In this document: in pieces, positions 7,402 to 16,891 of the stretch
How the letters are laid out: every line of letters begins with the position of its first letter
How positions within the stretch are numbered: position 1 is the first letter of the stretch
NCBI GenBank assembly: GCA_963750965.1
Contig: CAVVSK010000016.1
Span: forward strand, 62,001 to 126,000
From: CANKHA01 sp963750965
GTDB taxonomy: Bacteria > Pseudomonadota > Alphaproteobacteria > Rhizobiales > Xanthobacteraceae
Direction: 5' to 3'
Length of the DNA: 64,000 bases
Made by a program: the position numbers and the translations under genes
The notes under the pieces: model-generated
Seen by the model: the letters and a program-made list of their open reading frames with translations, nothing else
What the model was told of the DNA's origin: nothing
The model's database searches: none

Positions 7402-9738
7402 GTGACAGAGCAAGGCGTAGGTGCCCGCCTCCTGCGCAAGGAAGACGACCGCTTGATGCGCGGACGCGGCCAGTTCGTCGCCGACTTGCGCTTTGCAGGC
7501 ATGCAAGATGTCGCATTCGTCCGCAGCTCGCTCGCCCATGCGCATCTCCGCGACATAACGATTCCCGAGGCGCACAAGGGTGCGGTTTTCAGCGCCGCCG
7601 ATCTCGCCAACGTGAAGCCGATCCGCGCCGTTTCCGGCCTGCGCGGCTTCAAACCTTCCGATCAGCCGCCGCTGGCGACCGGCAAGGTGCGCTACGTCGG
7701 CGAGCTCATCGCTATGTGCCTCGCGCCGACGCGCGCCGAAGCCGAAGACGTTGCCGCCGCCGTTGCCGTGGATCTGGAAGAGCTTCCCGCCGTCTACGAC
7801 ATGCTCGGCGCACGCGAGCCAGGTTCGGCGCAGGTGCACGATCATTGGGGCGACAACGTATTTCTGGAGACTTTCGTCGATGTGAATATCGAAAAGGTCC
7901 TGGATGCTCCCATCAAGGTCACGCGCGAAATCCGCACCGCCCGCCAATGCATGGCGCCGATCGAGGGCCGCGGCGTGGTCGCGATCTGGGATAGCCGTCT
8001 TGAGCAGTTGACCCTTTATTCGGCCTGCCAGATGCCGCACATCATCCGAACCGGCCTCGCTGGCTGTCTGGGTTTGGACGAGGGGCAGGTTCGCATCGTT
8101 GCGCCGGATGTCGGAGGCGGCTTCGGATATAAAGGTATCCTGCTGGCCGAAGAGATCTGTTTGGGATGGCTCGCCATGCGCTGCGGGCACCCGGTGCGTT
8201 GGATCGAAGACCGGCGTGAGCATCTGACGGCCGGCGCCAATTGCCGCGAACATCATTACCGGATCACCGGCTATGCGGACCGAGACGGACGCCTCCTCGG
8301 CATCGACTGCGAAGCGACCGTCGATTCCGGCGCCTATTCGGCTTACCCGTTCTCAGCCTGCCTGGAGGCAGCGCAGATCGCCAGTATTCTGCCGGGCCCC
8401 TACGACTTTCACGCCTACCGGTGCCGCACATATTCCGTCGCCACCAACAAATGCCCGATCTTGCCGTATCGCGGCGTGGCGCGAACCGGGGTCTGCTTCG
8501 CGCTCGAAATCATCCTCGACGCCATCGCGCGCGAAGCCGGCATCGAACCGCATCAGGTGCGGGAGAAGATTCTCGCCCGGCCGGAGCAGATGCCCTTCAC
8601 CAATATCACCAAGAAGACGTTCGACAGCGGCGACTATCCGGAATCGCTGCGCAGGGCGCTCGCCACGATCGACATTCCCGCGGTGCGCGAACGGCAGAAG
8701 CGCGGAGAAGCGGACGGGCGCATGATTGGTGTCGGCTTCTCGACCTATTGCGAACAAGCCGCCCATGGCACCTCGGTCTATTACGGCTGGGGCATTCCCA
8801 TGGTGCCGGGTTTCGAGCAGGCAACGGCGCGGCTGACGCCGGACGGCGGCCTGGAATTGCGCGTCGGCGTGCATTCGCACGGCCAGGGCCTGGAGACCAC
8901 GCTCGCGCAAGTAGCGAACGAAATCCTCGGTATCGATGTCGCCAAGATCAAGGTTGTGCACGGTGACACCGCCATGACTCCCTATTCGACCGGGACGTGG
9001 GGATCGCGCTGCATGGTGATGGCCGGCGGCGCCGTTTCGATGGCGTGCAGGGAGCTCGCGCGAAGGGCATCCAAGATAGGTGCGCAACTGCTGCAGACCG
9101 ATGTGTCGAATGTGTCGGTGCACGGCGGCCAGGTTGCCAGCCCGCAAGGCGCGATCTCCCTCACCGAGATCGCGCGCACCTGGTATCTACAGCCGCAGAA
9201 CCTGCCCCGCGACGTCGACATGGGCGGACTGGAAGCGACGATCGGGTATCGGCCCACGCCGGACAGCGGCACGTTCAGCTACGCCACGCATGCCGCCCTG
9301 GTCGCCGTCGATCCGGAAATCGGCGCCGTCGAAATTCTCGATTACGTGATCGTTGAGGACGGCGGCAAGCTGGTCAATCCGATGATCGTCGACGGACAGA
9401 TTCTCGGCGGCTATGCGCAGGGGATCGGAACGGCGCTTTACGAGGAAATGCCGTTCAATTCGGCGGGACAGCCGCTTGCTTCGACATTCGCGGATTATCT
9501 GCTGCCGGGGCCGACCGAGGTACCCGCGCCGCGCATCGAGCACATGGAGACGCTCGCGCCGCATACCGAATTCGGCGTCAAAGGGCTCGGCGAGGGCGGG
9601 GCTATCGCGCCACCCGCAGCGATCATCAATGCCGTCAACGACGCCTTGCGGCCGTTGCGTGCCGAACTTTTGAATTCGCCGATCACGCCGCGGCAGGTGT
9701 TGCACGCGATAGCGCAAGCTGGCCGGAGTCCGACGTGA
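7402..9738 (+). CDS. Xanthine dehydrogenase-family molybdopterin-binding (large) subunit
   Basis: The catalytic subunit of a molybdenum hydroxylase, which inserts oxygen from water next to a ring nitrogen or carbonyl. It is 778 residues and full length. Visible family features are the N-terminal RLLRKEDDRLMRGRGQFVADL segment (shortened here to RGRGQFVADL), the VGGGFGYKG glycine loop, and the active-site glutamate in GLGEGG near the C-terminus. The AYxCSFR loop of true CO dehydrogenases is absent: the equivalent is PYRGVART, so this is not a CODH. The start is GTG 7402 behind GGAG. It overlaps the FAD subunit gene by 4 bases. Substrate unknown. Confidence 0.88.
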   Translation: MTEQGVGARLLRKEDDRLMRGRGQFVADLRFAGMQDVAFVRSSLAHAHLRDITIPEAHKGAVFSAADLANVKPIRAVSGLRGFKPSDQPPLATGKVRYVGELIAMCLAPTRAEAEDVAAAVAVDLEELPAVYDMLGAREPGSAQVHDHWGDNVFLETFVDVNIEKVLDAPIKVTREIRTARQCMAPIEGRGVVAIWDSRLEQLTLYSACQMPHIIRTGLAGCLGLDEGQVRIVAPDVGGGFGYKGILLAEEICLGWLAMRCGHPVRWIEDRREHLTAGANCREHHYRITGYADRDGRLLGIDCEATVDSGAYSAYPFSACLEAAQIASILPGPYDFHAYRCRTYSVATNKCPILPYRGVARTGVCFALEIILDAIAREAGIEPHQVREKILARPEQMPFTNITKKTFDSGDYPESLRRALATIDIPAVRERQKRGEADGRMIGVGFSTYCEQAAHGTSVYYGWGIPMVPGFEQATARLTPDGGLELRVGVHSHGQGLETTLAQVANEILGIDVAKIKVVHGDTAMTPYSTGTWGSRCMVMAGGAVSMACRELARRASKIGAQLLQTDVSNVSVHGGQVASPQGAISLTEIARTWYLQPQNLPRDVDMGGLEATIGYRPTPDSGTFSYATHAALVAVDPEIGAVEILDYVIVEDGGKLVNPMIVDGQILGGYAQGIGTALYEEMPFNSAGQPLASTFADYLLPGPTEVPAPRIEHMETLAPHTEFGVKGLGEGGAIAPPAAIINAVNDALRPLRAELLNSPITPRQVLHAIAQAGRSPT

Positions 9739-10568
9739 AGCCGGTTCGTTTCGACTACGTGCGTCCGGCCGATCTTGCCGCCGCTGTGGCGGCCGCAAGC
9801 CGCGAAGATGCAGTCGTTAAATTCCTGGCAGGCGGGCAATCGCTCGGACCGATGCTGAATTTGCGCCTGGTGCAGCCTGATCTGCTTGTCGACATCACCG
9901 GCATTGTCGAGTTGAAGCGCGTGGACCAGACGCCGGAAGCGATAACGATCGGAAGCTGTATCACGCATGCTGACATCGAGGACGGCCGGGTCCCCGACGT
10001 CACCGGTGGTGCGCTGCGTATGGTGGCGGCCGGCATTGCCTATCGCGCGGTGCGCAATCGCGGAACGATTGGCGGCAGCCTCGCCCATGCCGATCCCTCG
10101 GCCGACTGGATTTCCGCCCTGGCGGCCTTGGGCGCGGAAGCGATCGTGCAGGGCGTCCGCCAACAGCGGCGCCTGCCGGTCGAAATGCTCATGGCGGGCG
10201 TGTTCGAATGCAGTCTGGCGGCCAGCGAACTGCTGAGCGGCATCCGGGTTCCCCGTTTCTCATCCGCCGCGCGGTGGGGCTATTACAAGAGCTGCCGCAA
10301 GACTGGCGATTTCGCCCATGCTATCGGTGCCTATCTCCACGATCCCGATCGCTCCGTCTGCCGGGCCGTGATCGGTGCGATCGGCGGCAAGCCGATCGTC
10401 TTCACCGATGCGCGCGCTTTGTTCGGCGGCACCGCCGGATCGCAAAAGCCAATCGACCGCAAGCTTGTCGATCAGGCGATGGGCGCGCACGGCCTGACCG
10501 ATCCGATCGAGCAGCAGATACATTTCGCCTGCCTGCGGCGGGCGATTGACCAGGCAGAGCGGCCATGA
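9735..10568 (+). CDS. FAD-binding subunit of molybdenum hydroxylase (CoxM/XdhB type)
   Basis: This 277-residue subunit carries FAD and passes electrons from the 2Fe-2S subunit to an acceptor. The PCMH-type FAD-binding motifs are FLAGGQSLGPMLNLRL and VRNRGTIGGSLAHADPSADW, both clearly present. GTG 9735 overlaps the stop of the large-subunit gene, and its own stop overlaps the next ATG by 4 bases, so three genes are translationally coupled as one enzyme. Confidence 0.9.
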   Translation: MKPVRFDYVRPADLAAAVAAASREDAVVKFLAGGQSLGPMLNLRLVQPDLLVDITGIVELKRVDQTPEAITIGSCITHADIEDGRVPDVTGGALRMVAAGIAYRAVRNRGTIGGSLAHADPSADWISALAALGAEAIVQGVRQQRRLPVEMLMAGVFECSLAASELLSGIRVPRFSSAARWGYYKSCRKTGDFAHAIGAYLHDPDRSVCRAVIGAIGGKPIVFTDARALFGGTAGSQKPIDRKLVDQAMGAHGLTDPIEQQIHFACLRRAIDQAERP

Positions 10569-11770
10569 CAGCAGTTGAATTCACCATCAACGGCCGTGCG
10601 GTCACGGCGGAAGTCGAGCCGCGTACCCATCTCGCCGATTTCGTTCGCGAAACGCAGACGCTTACCGGAACGCACCTGGGCTGCGAGCATGGCGTCTGCG
10701 GTGCCTGCACGGTGCTGGTTGATGGTGTGCCCGTTCGCTCCTGCATTACCTATGCGGTGGCCTGCAGCGGCTCACGCGTGACCACGATCGAAGGTCTCGA
10801 CGACGACGAGATCGGGAAGGAATTGCGCGCGGCGTTCACGCGCGAACACGCTTTGCAGTGCGGCTATTGCACCCCGGGCATGCTGATCTCCGGACGCGAC
10901 CTCGTCCTGAGAGCCCTGGATCCGGACGAGCAGGCCATCCGGCTGGCTATGAACGGAAACCTTTGCCGCTGCACCGGCTACGTGGGTATCGTGCGGGCCA
11001 TACAGAGCGTCATTGCCGAGCGGCGGGCTCGTGGTATCGCGCCTCTGACAGGCGCGGGGCGCGCCGAACTTGGGCCCGCGGGCTCCGGGCACGGCAAAAG
11101 CATCAGCGAAAGCCCTCGCGCATCGGTCGCGGCTATCAAAGCGCGCGTAGACGCTGCCAGGCCCACGCTTGGCGGGCAGCTGATGGACTGGAAGCCGCAG
11201 GCGATGTTCGACCAGAACTTTACCGTCAATCATCCTCTGGCCGAGGTTTGGACCTTTTTCTGCAACACCGCCGAGGTTGCAGCCTGTCTTCCTGGCGCTT
11301 CTGTGAGTGGGGATACAACCGCGCGGCATGTTGCCGGGAAGATCCGGATCAAGGTTGGCCCCATCGCTGCGGAATTCCATGGCGCCGCCGAAATCGACCG
11401 GGATCCAGCCACCCACAGCGGCACGATCCATGGCAGCGGACGCGACTCACGCAGTGACTCGGCCACGCGCGGGATCATCCGGTATCGTCTCGTGCCCGCG
11501 TCCGAAAGCGCGACGCAGGTTGATCTGAAGGTCGGCTACCGGCTAACCGGCGCGCTCGCGCAGTTCAGCCGCGCCGACCTTGTGCACGATATCGCCAATC
11601 GCCTGATCGCGGCCTTCGCGCAACAGGTCGAGGCGCGATTGAGCGGAGCGGATCACGCTGCTGCACCGGCCGCCGAACTCAATGCCGGAGGCCTGCTCCT
11701 CTCCGTATTGAGGGACCGGATCAAGGCACGGCTGAGCCGCCTGTTTGGCCGTGACCGCCCACCGCGATGA
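10565..11770 (+). CDS. Fusion of 2Fe-2S subunit (CoxS type) with a CoxG-like SRPBCC domain
   Basis: A 401-residue two-domain protein. Residues 1-155 form the small iron-sulfur subunit: the plant-type cluster uses C40, C45, C48 and C60 and the second cluster C99, C102, C134 and C136. A linker of about 50 residues rich in Ala, Gly and Ser follows. From about residue 207 a CoxG/SRPBCC domain begins (PQAMFDQNFTVNHPLAEVW), ending near 370. CoxG-like proteins are normally separate and act in recruiting or maturing the hydroxylase at the membrane. The fusion is read through without a stop and both parts look intact, so it is probably real. Confidence 0.88.
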   Translation: MTAVEFTINGRAVTAEVEPRTHLADFVRETQTLTGTHLGCEHGVCGACTVLVDGVPVRSCITYAVACSGSRVTTIEGLDDDEIGKELRAAFTREHALQCGYCTPGMLISGRDLVLRALDPDEQAIRLAMNGNLCRCTGYVGIVRAIQSVIAERRARGIAPLTGAGRAELGPAGSGHGKSISESPRASVAAIKARVDAARPTLGGQLMDWKPQAMFDQNFTVNHPLAEVWTFFCNTAEVAACLPGASVSGDTTARHVAGKIRIKVGPIAAEFHGAAEIDRDPATHSGTIHGSGRDSRSDSATRGIIRYRLVPASESATQVDLKVGYRLTGALAQFSRADLVHDIANRLIAAFAQQVEARLSGADHAAAPAAELNAGGLLLSVLRDRIKARLSRLFGRDRPPR

Positions 11771-11824
11771 GTGCCGGCGAATGAAGCTGAAATGCATTCT
11801 TGATTGGAGATGGAAGGATATCTC

Positions 11825-13096
11825 ATGAGCGATTCCCGCAAGAAAATCCTCGATACGATAGATGCCAATCAAGACAAGGCGACCAAATTCCTCCAAGACA
11901 TGGTAGCGATCCCGAGCGTCACGGGTGACGAGGGAAAGATTCAGGCTTTCCTTGCCGATTACCTGAATAAGGTCGGCCTGGATGTCGATATATGGGAATC
12001 CGATTGGGAAGCTCTGAAGAAGCACCCTGGCTATATTCCTGTTGACCGGGGTTATGAGGGCCGGCCCAATATCGTCGCGACGTTGAAGGGAACTGGTGGC
12101 GGCCGCTCACTGCTGTTGAACGGCCACACCGACGTGATCCCCGTCGGCAACGGCGAGGGGTGGAGTGACAATCCCTGGTCGGCCAAGATCGAGAACGGCC
12201 GCATCTATGGTCGCGGATCCTGTGACATGAAGAGTGGCGTGGCCAGCCACATCCTGGCGGTCGAATTCATCAAGGCCGCCGGTATCAAACTCAAGGGCGA
12301 CGTCATGATCGATATCGTCATTGACGAGGAGGTCAGCGGGCACGGTACGCTCGATACGGTAATCCGCGGTTATACGGCGGATGCCGGCATTTCCGGCGAG
12401 ACCAGCGGGCTGGCGGTCCAGCCAGCTTGCATAGGCCGCATCTGGTTTGAGATCGAGATCCAGGGAAAGCCCGCGGGCATCCAGCGGCGCTATCAAGGCG
12501 TGAGCGGCATCGAGCTTGGCTACAAGATAACCAAGGCCGTCGAGGCGCTCGAAGCCAAACGCCTCGCCAGCGTGAAGCACCCGCTCTATCCAAAGGCGAT
12601 CGACGCGCTTCCTTGCATGATCGGCGCATTCCACGCCGGCAGTTTCCCGAGCTCGTTTCCCGCGACATGCCTGTTAAAGGGCAGCATGGCCACGGTTCCG
12701 GGTGAAGACCACGAAGGCGTCAAGCGCAGCCTCGTTGAGCATATTGCGAATGCGGCGGCCGAAGACCCCTGGATGAAGGATCACCCGCCGAAGGTACGCT
12801 TTGTCGGCTACGACGCGCAGGCCTCCGAAATTCCCAACGATCATCCCATCGTCCAGACCGTGAGCAAGAACTACACGGAAGTGACCGGGCGCCAGCCGGA
12901 GATCAGCGGCCGCCAGGGCGCCGCGGATACCCGTTTCCTGAACCTCTACGGCAACACGCCGACCGTGATCTTCGGGCCGGGATCGACGGCCATTATGCAT
13001 TCCGACGACGAATACGTGTCCGTCGAAGATTACCTGACGGCGATCAAGGTGATGGCGCTGAGCATTTACGACTGGTGCAACAGCGCAAAGGCATAG
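11825..13096 (+). CDS. M20-family peptidase / ArgE-DapE type deacylase
   Basis: A zinc-dependent amide hydrolase of 423 residues, of the family that removes acyl groups from amino acids (ArgE, DapE) or cleaves carbamoyl and dipeptide bonds. Metal-binding motifs are visible: LNGHTDVIPVG, GRGSCDMKSG and the catalytic glutamate pair in DIVIDEEVSGHG. Start ATG 11825 has AAGGA six bases upstream; ATG 11804 is in frame but its GGAG touches the start codon. It lies 54 bases behind the hydroxylase operon in the same direction and may process the product of that enzyme. Confidence 0.85.
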   Translation: MSDSRKKILDTIDANQDKATKFLQDMVAIPSVTGDEGKIQAFLADYLNKVGLDVDIWESDWEALKKHPGYIPVDRGYEGRPNIVATLKGTGGGRSLLLNGHTDVIPVGNGEGWSDNPWSAKIENGRIYGRGSCDMKSGVASHILAVEFIKAAGIKLKGDVMIDIVIDEEVSGHGTLDTVIRGYTADAGISGETSGLAVQPACIGRIWFEIEIQGKPAGIQRRYQGVSGIELGYKITKAVEALEAKRLASVKHPLYPKAIDALPCMIGAFHAGSFPSSFPATCLLKGSMATVPGEDHEGVKRSLVEHIANAAAEDPWMKDHPPKVRFVGYDAQASEIPNDHPIVQTVSKNYTEVTGRQPEISGRQGAADTRFLNLYGNTPTVIFGPGSTAIMHSDDEYVSVEDYLTAIKVMALSIYDWCNSAKA

Positions 13097-13110
13097 TCCT
13101 CGGTCCCTTC

Positions 13111-13134
13111 CCGGCGCGCCAAAAGGTGCGCCGG
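13111..13134. terminator. Bidirectional terminator hairpin between convergent genes
   Basis: CCGGCGCGCC-AAAA-GGTGCGCCGG forms a 10-base stem with one G-T pair and a 4-base loop. It sits in the 53-base gap between the M20 gene and the convergent methyltransferase gene. The following ATATTA is not a strong T-run, but position and symmetry fit a shared terminator. Confidence 0.6.
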
Positions 13135-13149
13135 ATATTACGGGGAGGG

Positions 13150-13980
13150 TCAGTTCTTTTTGATGATCACCACCTCCAGATATTCACTGGGGATGACCAA
13201 CGTGCCGTCCTTCGCGACGTTGAACTTGTCGAGGAGAGCGTAGAGATCGGCCTCAAGCGCCTTGCGGGCTTCTGCATCGATCGTTTCGAATGCTTTTACA
13301 ACCGGGCCATAGTAAGCACGGAATGTTTCAATCCAGTGTTTGGGGGATTTGTAGCGGAAGACAAAGTTCTTGCTCTCTGCCGCAACAATCGCTTTCGAAC
13401 CGAACAGCATTTCGAGATGCGCCCGCGTGCCCCACAGCAACGGCGATTTCACGCCGGGGGCCGGGGGAACGAATTTGCCGATGGTCTTGAAAAGCTGACC
13501 GATGAAGCTCTCCGGTGTCCAGTTTGCCATTCCGATCTTTCCGCCTTTACGGCAGACGCGCATGAGTTCGCTGGCGGCCAGCTCCTGATTGGGCGTGAAC
13601 ATGACTCCAAAGGTGGAAAGAACAACATCGAAGCTCGCATCCTCAAAGGCAAGGGCCTCCGCGTCGCCCTCCTGAAACGCTATCGGGAGGCGCTCTGCTT
13701 TGGCACGCTCGCGGCCGCGCTCAAGCAGCGAAAAGACATAGTCGGTCGATACTACATAGGCAAAGCGCCGCGCCGCTGCGAGCGTTGCATTGCCATTCCC
13801 GGCGGCCACGTCGAGGACACGCTGATTACTTCGAAGATCAACGGCCTCGCATAGCGCCTCTCCGACGATCTGCAAGGTAGTACCAATGACAGCATAGTCG
13901 CCGGAGCTCCAGGCGATCCGCTGTTTGTTCTTTATCGCGGAAAGATCGACCGCATTAAAGATGGATGTTTGAATGTTCAT
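13150..13980 (-). CDS. SAM-dependent methyltransferase, class I
   Basis: A 276-residue class I methyltransferase. The SAM-binding motif I is VLDVAAGNGNATLAAARR, motif post-I ends in STDYV, and ASFDVVLSTFGVMFTPNQ is the acidic segment of motif III/IV typical of Methyltransf_11/25 domains. ATG 13980 is preferred over an upstream in-frame start because AGGAG lies 8 bases before it. The methyl acceptor is unknown. It stands alone, convergent with the M20 gene. Confidence 0.85.
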   Translation of the reverse strand: MNIQTSIFNAVDLSAIKNKQRIAWSSGDYAVIGTTLQIVGEALCEAVDLRSNQRVLDVAAGNGNATLAAARRFAYVVSTDYVFSLLERGRERAKAERLPIAFQEGDAEALAFEDASFDVVLSTFGVMFTPNQELAASELMRVCRKGGKIGMANWTPESFIGQLFKTIGKFVPPAPGVKSPLLWGTRAHLEMLFGSKAIVAAESKNFVFRYKSPKHWIETFRAYYGPVVKAFETIDAEARKALEADLYALLDKFNVAKDGTLVIPSEYLEVVIIKKN

Positions 13981-14043
13981 CACCGAACTCCTGTTTTGAC
14001 AGGTTAATGTCATTTTGCGGAGGTGCCGGCTGCGCTGCCGGCA

Positions 14044-14544
14044 TCATCCGCGCTTGCGGTAGAAGGTATAGTCGGCGGTGTAAGGCACGCTCAGCAGCGC
14101 GCCGGCCTCGTCGCACGCTCCTTCGGCGACGCCGCCCCTCGTATTGATGCGTTGAATCGTCGAGATGTCGCTGAGCTGGCCATTGCCGCGGCGTGCCGAC
14201 ACCTCGAGCTTGAGCAGTGGGATGTCGCTTGCACTGGCGGCGGGCGCACGCTCGGCGACTTTCGCGATCACGGCACTACCGTCGTTCATCTCCCAGTTCG
14301 GGCCGGCGTAGTGCCGCCCGACAGACTTTCCAGCAACAAGCAGCGTGGCGATCGGCTCGCGGAACTGCCACCCCAGGCGGCCCGCGGAATCGGACTTGCA
14401 CTCATAGATCTGGGCGCCGGCCGCGTGGACGATCTCGACCAGGATTTCGCCGCGGACGGCGATCACGTCGGGCACCTCGGCTGCCGCGGCGGGCAGCGGC
14501 AGGATCGACAGCGCGAGTATTGTGGTGCGTAACATAGTCTGCAT
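14044..14544 (-). CDS. DUF3455 domain protein, exported
   Basis: 166 residues with a signal peptide (ALSILPLPAAAAEV, cleavage after AAA) followed by the DUF3455 pattern: GAQIYECKSD, WQFREPIATL, GRHYAGPNWE and a C-terminal PYTADYTFYRK. Members of this family are small periplasmic or outer-membrane-associated proteins of unknown function in alpha- and betaproteobacteria. The start ATG 14544 has CGGAG about 9 bases upstream. Confidence 0.8.
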   Translation of the reverse strand: MQTMLRTTILALSILPLPAAAAEVPDVIAVRGEILVEIVHAAGAQIYECKSDSAGRLGWQFREPIATLLVAGKSVGRHYAGPNWEMNDGSAVIAKVAERAPAASASDIPLLKLEVSARRGNGQLSDISTIQRINTRGGVAEGACDEAGALLSVPYTADYTFYRKRG

Positions 14545-14801
14545 GGCGATGGCTCCGTTCGGCAGAAAGCGATCAGTACTGAGACCGGCATCAGATAACG
14601 ACGGTTTGTTTCAGCAGTGTTTCGTGAAGACAAAAAAATGGTTTCGCGAAACGACTTTGTGCGAAGCAGGCGCGCGAGCAGCACCGTGCGGGCTAAAGCG
14701 AGTTGCCCGGCGGTGTACACTTCGACAAACGATGCGTTTATCAGGACCGTTAGTGGATGAAATAGAATGAGCCGGCGCGCATTCGATTATTGCGCATTAC
14801 G

Positions 14802-16117
14802 CTACTCGGCGAAGATCGGCAATCCGTCGCATTTATCGGACCGGGGCGTCTGATTCAAAATCGTCCTGCCATGTTTAAGATAGTGCAGCAAATGTTCACT
14901 CAGATCGTTAGCATCGTCGGCCGCTCCATCTATAAAAGCGGACTTGCGGCGTCGGAGAAACTGCAGCCCCATGACATACATGCCGGCCGCTTCGGCCACG
15001 CCGCCATCGTGACGTATCTGGCCTTTGCGATCCAGCACCGGGACTTGAAGCCATGAATAATCCGGGCGGTAGCCGGTAGCCCAGACAATTGTTTTTATTT
15101 CTCCGCTAGCGAGGTTCAGCTCAAGTTGCGGCGATTCCTCGACGGCAGTCGGAGGCAATCGCATGGGAGGCTCCAATTTGGCTTTCCAGGCCGTGATCAC
15201 GGGCCCATAGGTCGAAGGTATCCAAAAGCCGGCCCATCTTGAGATCCGCAAGCGCGCATTGGTTACGCAAGGATCCTGAAAATTGAGCTGTGCCGTCCCT
15301 AATGCCAGCGAGCCGTCCTACCGAGCTTTATTCCGATGGCGCTGAGCGCGTTCAAATCCAGCGTCAATCGCTCCGGCGTACCGACGAGCTGCATTGAGGG
15401 TAATCTGCGTGCTCGGGCAATGTCGTCGACTTGATCGTAACGCTGATCAAACAGGCCAGTAACGTCCATCCACCACTGAATGTCCTTTCCTCGATAAGTA
15501 CGAGGCGCACGAATATGTTCTCCAATGCAAAGCGTCACCGGACGGCCGGATTGATGCAGTTCAACCGCAAGCTGAATGCCGGTGGCAGACGCTCCAACGA
15601 CCATTACACCTCCGGGCTCGATTTGTTGTGGGCCGCGATACTGTAAAGGGGTAAGCGTCTGCACCGTCGAAGGCACCGCGTTTGCCCACGATGGAACGGC
15701 CGCGATGTTGCATGCGCCGGTCGCAATCACGATCGTTCGGCAACGCCACTCGCCCTGATCAGTTTTCACGACGTAGCCGTCATCAGCACGTGAGACGGCC
15801 GTAACGGTTGTACGGATCCGCAATGGTGCTGAGATTACGCTGGCATACCGATCAAGGAAGCCGATGAGTTCCGGCATCGTGCTGTAGCCGTCTGGGTCAT
15901 CGCCCTCGTAGCGATAGCCGGGCAAACGGCTTTGCCAGTTTGGGGTGAGCAGGCGAAGAGACTCCCAACGTTCTCTCTTCCACGAGTTCGCCACCTCTCC
16001 TCGTTCGAAAATGACATGCTCGATTGAGCGCTCGCTGAGACAGCGGCTCATCGCCAAGCCGGCATGGCCGGCACCGACTATGACAGAATCGATGGTACGA
16101 ACCCGATATTGTCTCAT
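14802..16117 (-). pseudogene. Flavin-containing monooxygenase / FAD-dependent oxidoreductase, broken by two frame shifts
   Basis: Residues from three frames together make one protein. The N-terminal part (16117 to about 15322) has the FAD dinucleotide motif VGAGHAGLAMSRCL, FERGEVANSWKRERW and the second nucleotide motif VGASATGIQLA. The middle part (about 15321-15174) reads GRLAGIRDGTAQFSGSL and LKMGRLLDTFDLWA in a second frame. The C-terminal part (15172-14802) has IVWATGYRPDYSWL in a third frame. Both shifts are as if one G of a GG pair were extra on the coding strand (at 15321-15322 and 15173-15174). Restored, it would be about 430 residues, a normal length. Lies 12 bases behind the OsmC gene, same strand. 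Confidence 0.85.
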
Positions 16118-16129
16118 ATCGCTGGGAGG

Positions 16130-16690
16130 TCAGTTTACCTCGACGCTTACGCTTGTCGGGTTCGTGATGATATCGAATACGGCCGAGCGTTTTTGCGATT
16201 GGGCGACCAACGCTTTGATCTCGTTGGGAGTAGCGTCCGCATCGATTTGGTATTTTACCTTAATACCGTCAAATCCATTTCGCACGTCTTGGTCGATACC
16301 AAGGATGCCTTGCATGTCCATGGAGCCTTCGATCGTTGCCACAACAGAGCGCAATTGAATTCCGCGATTTTGTGCGACAGCCGCAATGCCCGCCGTCAGG
16401 CAACTCGTCAGACCGATGAGGACGTACTCGACGGGGGTCGGGCCTTTATCTTCGGAAGCAAAGATCTCAGGATGGTCGGCATCAAAGGAGAACTCCGTTC
16501 TATGTTTCTGCTCCCCACCAAGTCCAAAAAAGTTTCGAATGGTCGAGTGACTGTGGGTGCCGTTGATCCACTTGCAGGACGCACGCCATTGGAACTTGGC
16601 AGCTTCGGGCGCATCGGAAAGTGCTTTGCGCGCGTCAAGCAGTGCTTGAACGTTCACCCCGTTGTTCACTTGCCTCTCGGTTATCGACAT
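16130..16690 (-). CDS. OsmC family protein
   Basis: A 186-residue OsmC-fold protein, a family of thiol-dependent peroxidases that detoxify organic hydroperoxides. The reactive N-terminal-half cysteine lies in the helix motif VEYVLIGLTSCLTAGIA. A second cysteine occurs at residue 39 (RASCKW), not at the usual position of the partner cysteine, so it may belong to the YhfA/OsmC-like group. It is followed after 12 bases by the flavin monooxygenase gene, which suggests a two-gene stress operon. Confidence 0.82.
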   Translation of the reverse strand: MSITERQVNNGVNVQALLDARKALSDAPEAAKFQWRASCKWINGTHSHSTIRNFFGLGGEQKHRTEFSFDADHPEIFASEDKGPTPVEYVLIGLTSCLTAGIAAVAQNRGIQLRSVVATIEGSMDMQGILGIDQDVRNGFDGIKVKYQIDADATPNEIKALVAQSQKRSAVFDIITNPTSVSVEVN

Positions 16691-16753
16691 GTTCGTGCTC
16701 CCGGTTTAGGTAAGATGATGGTGTCGCCGATGATTGGTAACATGTAGCGGCGA

Positions 16754-16891
16754 CTACGTCATTTGCGAGGCGTTAGCGGACGCAGCCGCCCCGTTCGCAG
16801 CGGCGCGCATGTAATGGACCGCAATCTCGTCGGCGACCGCATAAATCAGCGAGACAAGGGCGTAAAGGCCAACCGTGATTTTTGTAGTCAT
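16754..16891 (-). CDS. Small membrane protein, 45 residues
   Basis: A short frame from ATG 16891 to TAG at 16754-16756. GGAGG lies 5 bases before the ATG, which is a strong ribosome binding site. The peptide begins MTTKITVGLYALVSLIYAV, which would make one transmembrane segment, and continues with an amphipathic AVHYMRAAANGAAA stretch. I do not recognise it. It precedes the OsmC gene on the same strand by 63 bases and could be its leader gene. Confidence 0.45.
   Translation of the reverse strand: MTTKITVGLYALVSLIYAVADEIAVHYMRAAANGAAASANASQMT

Noticed and set aside
7402..11770. Carbon monoxide dehydrogenase (coxMSL)
   Set aside because: The CoxL active-site loop AYxCSFR is absent; PYRGVART stands in its place. 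It is a different molybdenum hydroxylase despite the CoxG-like domain.
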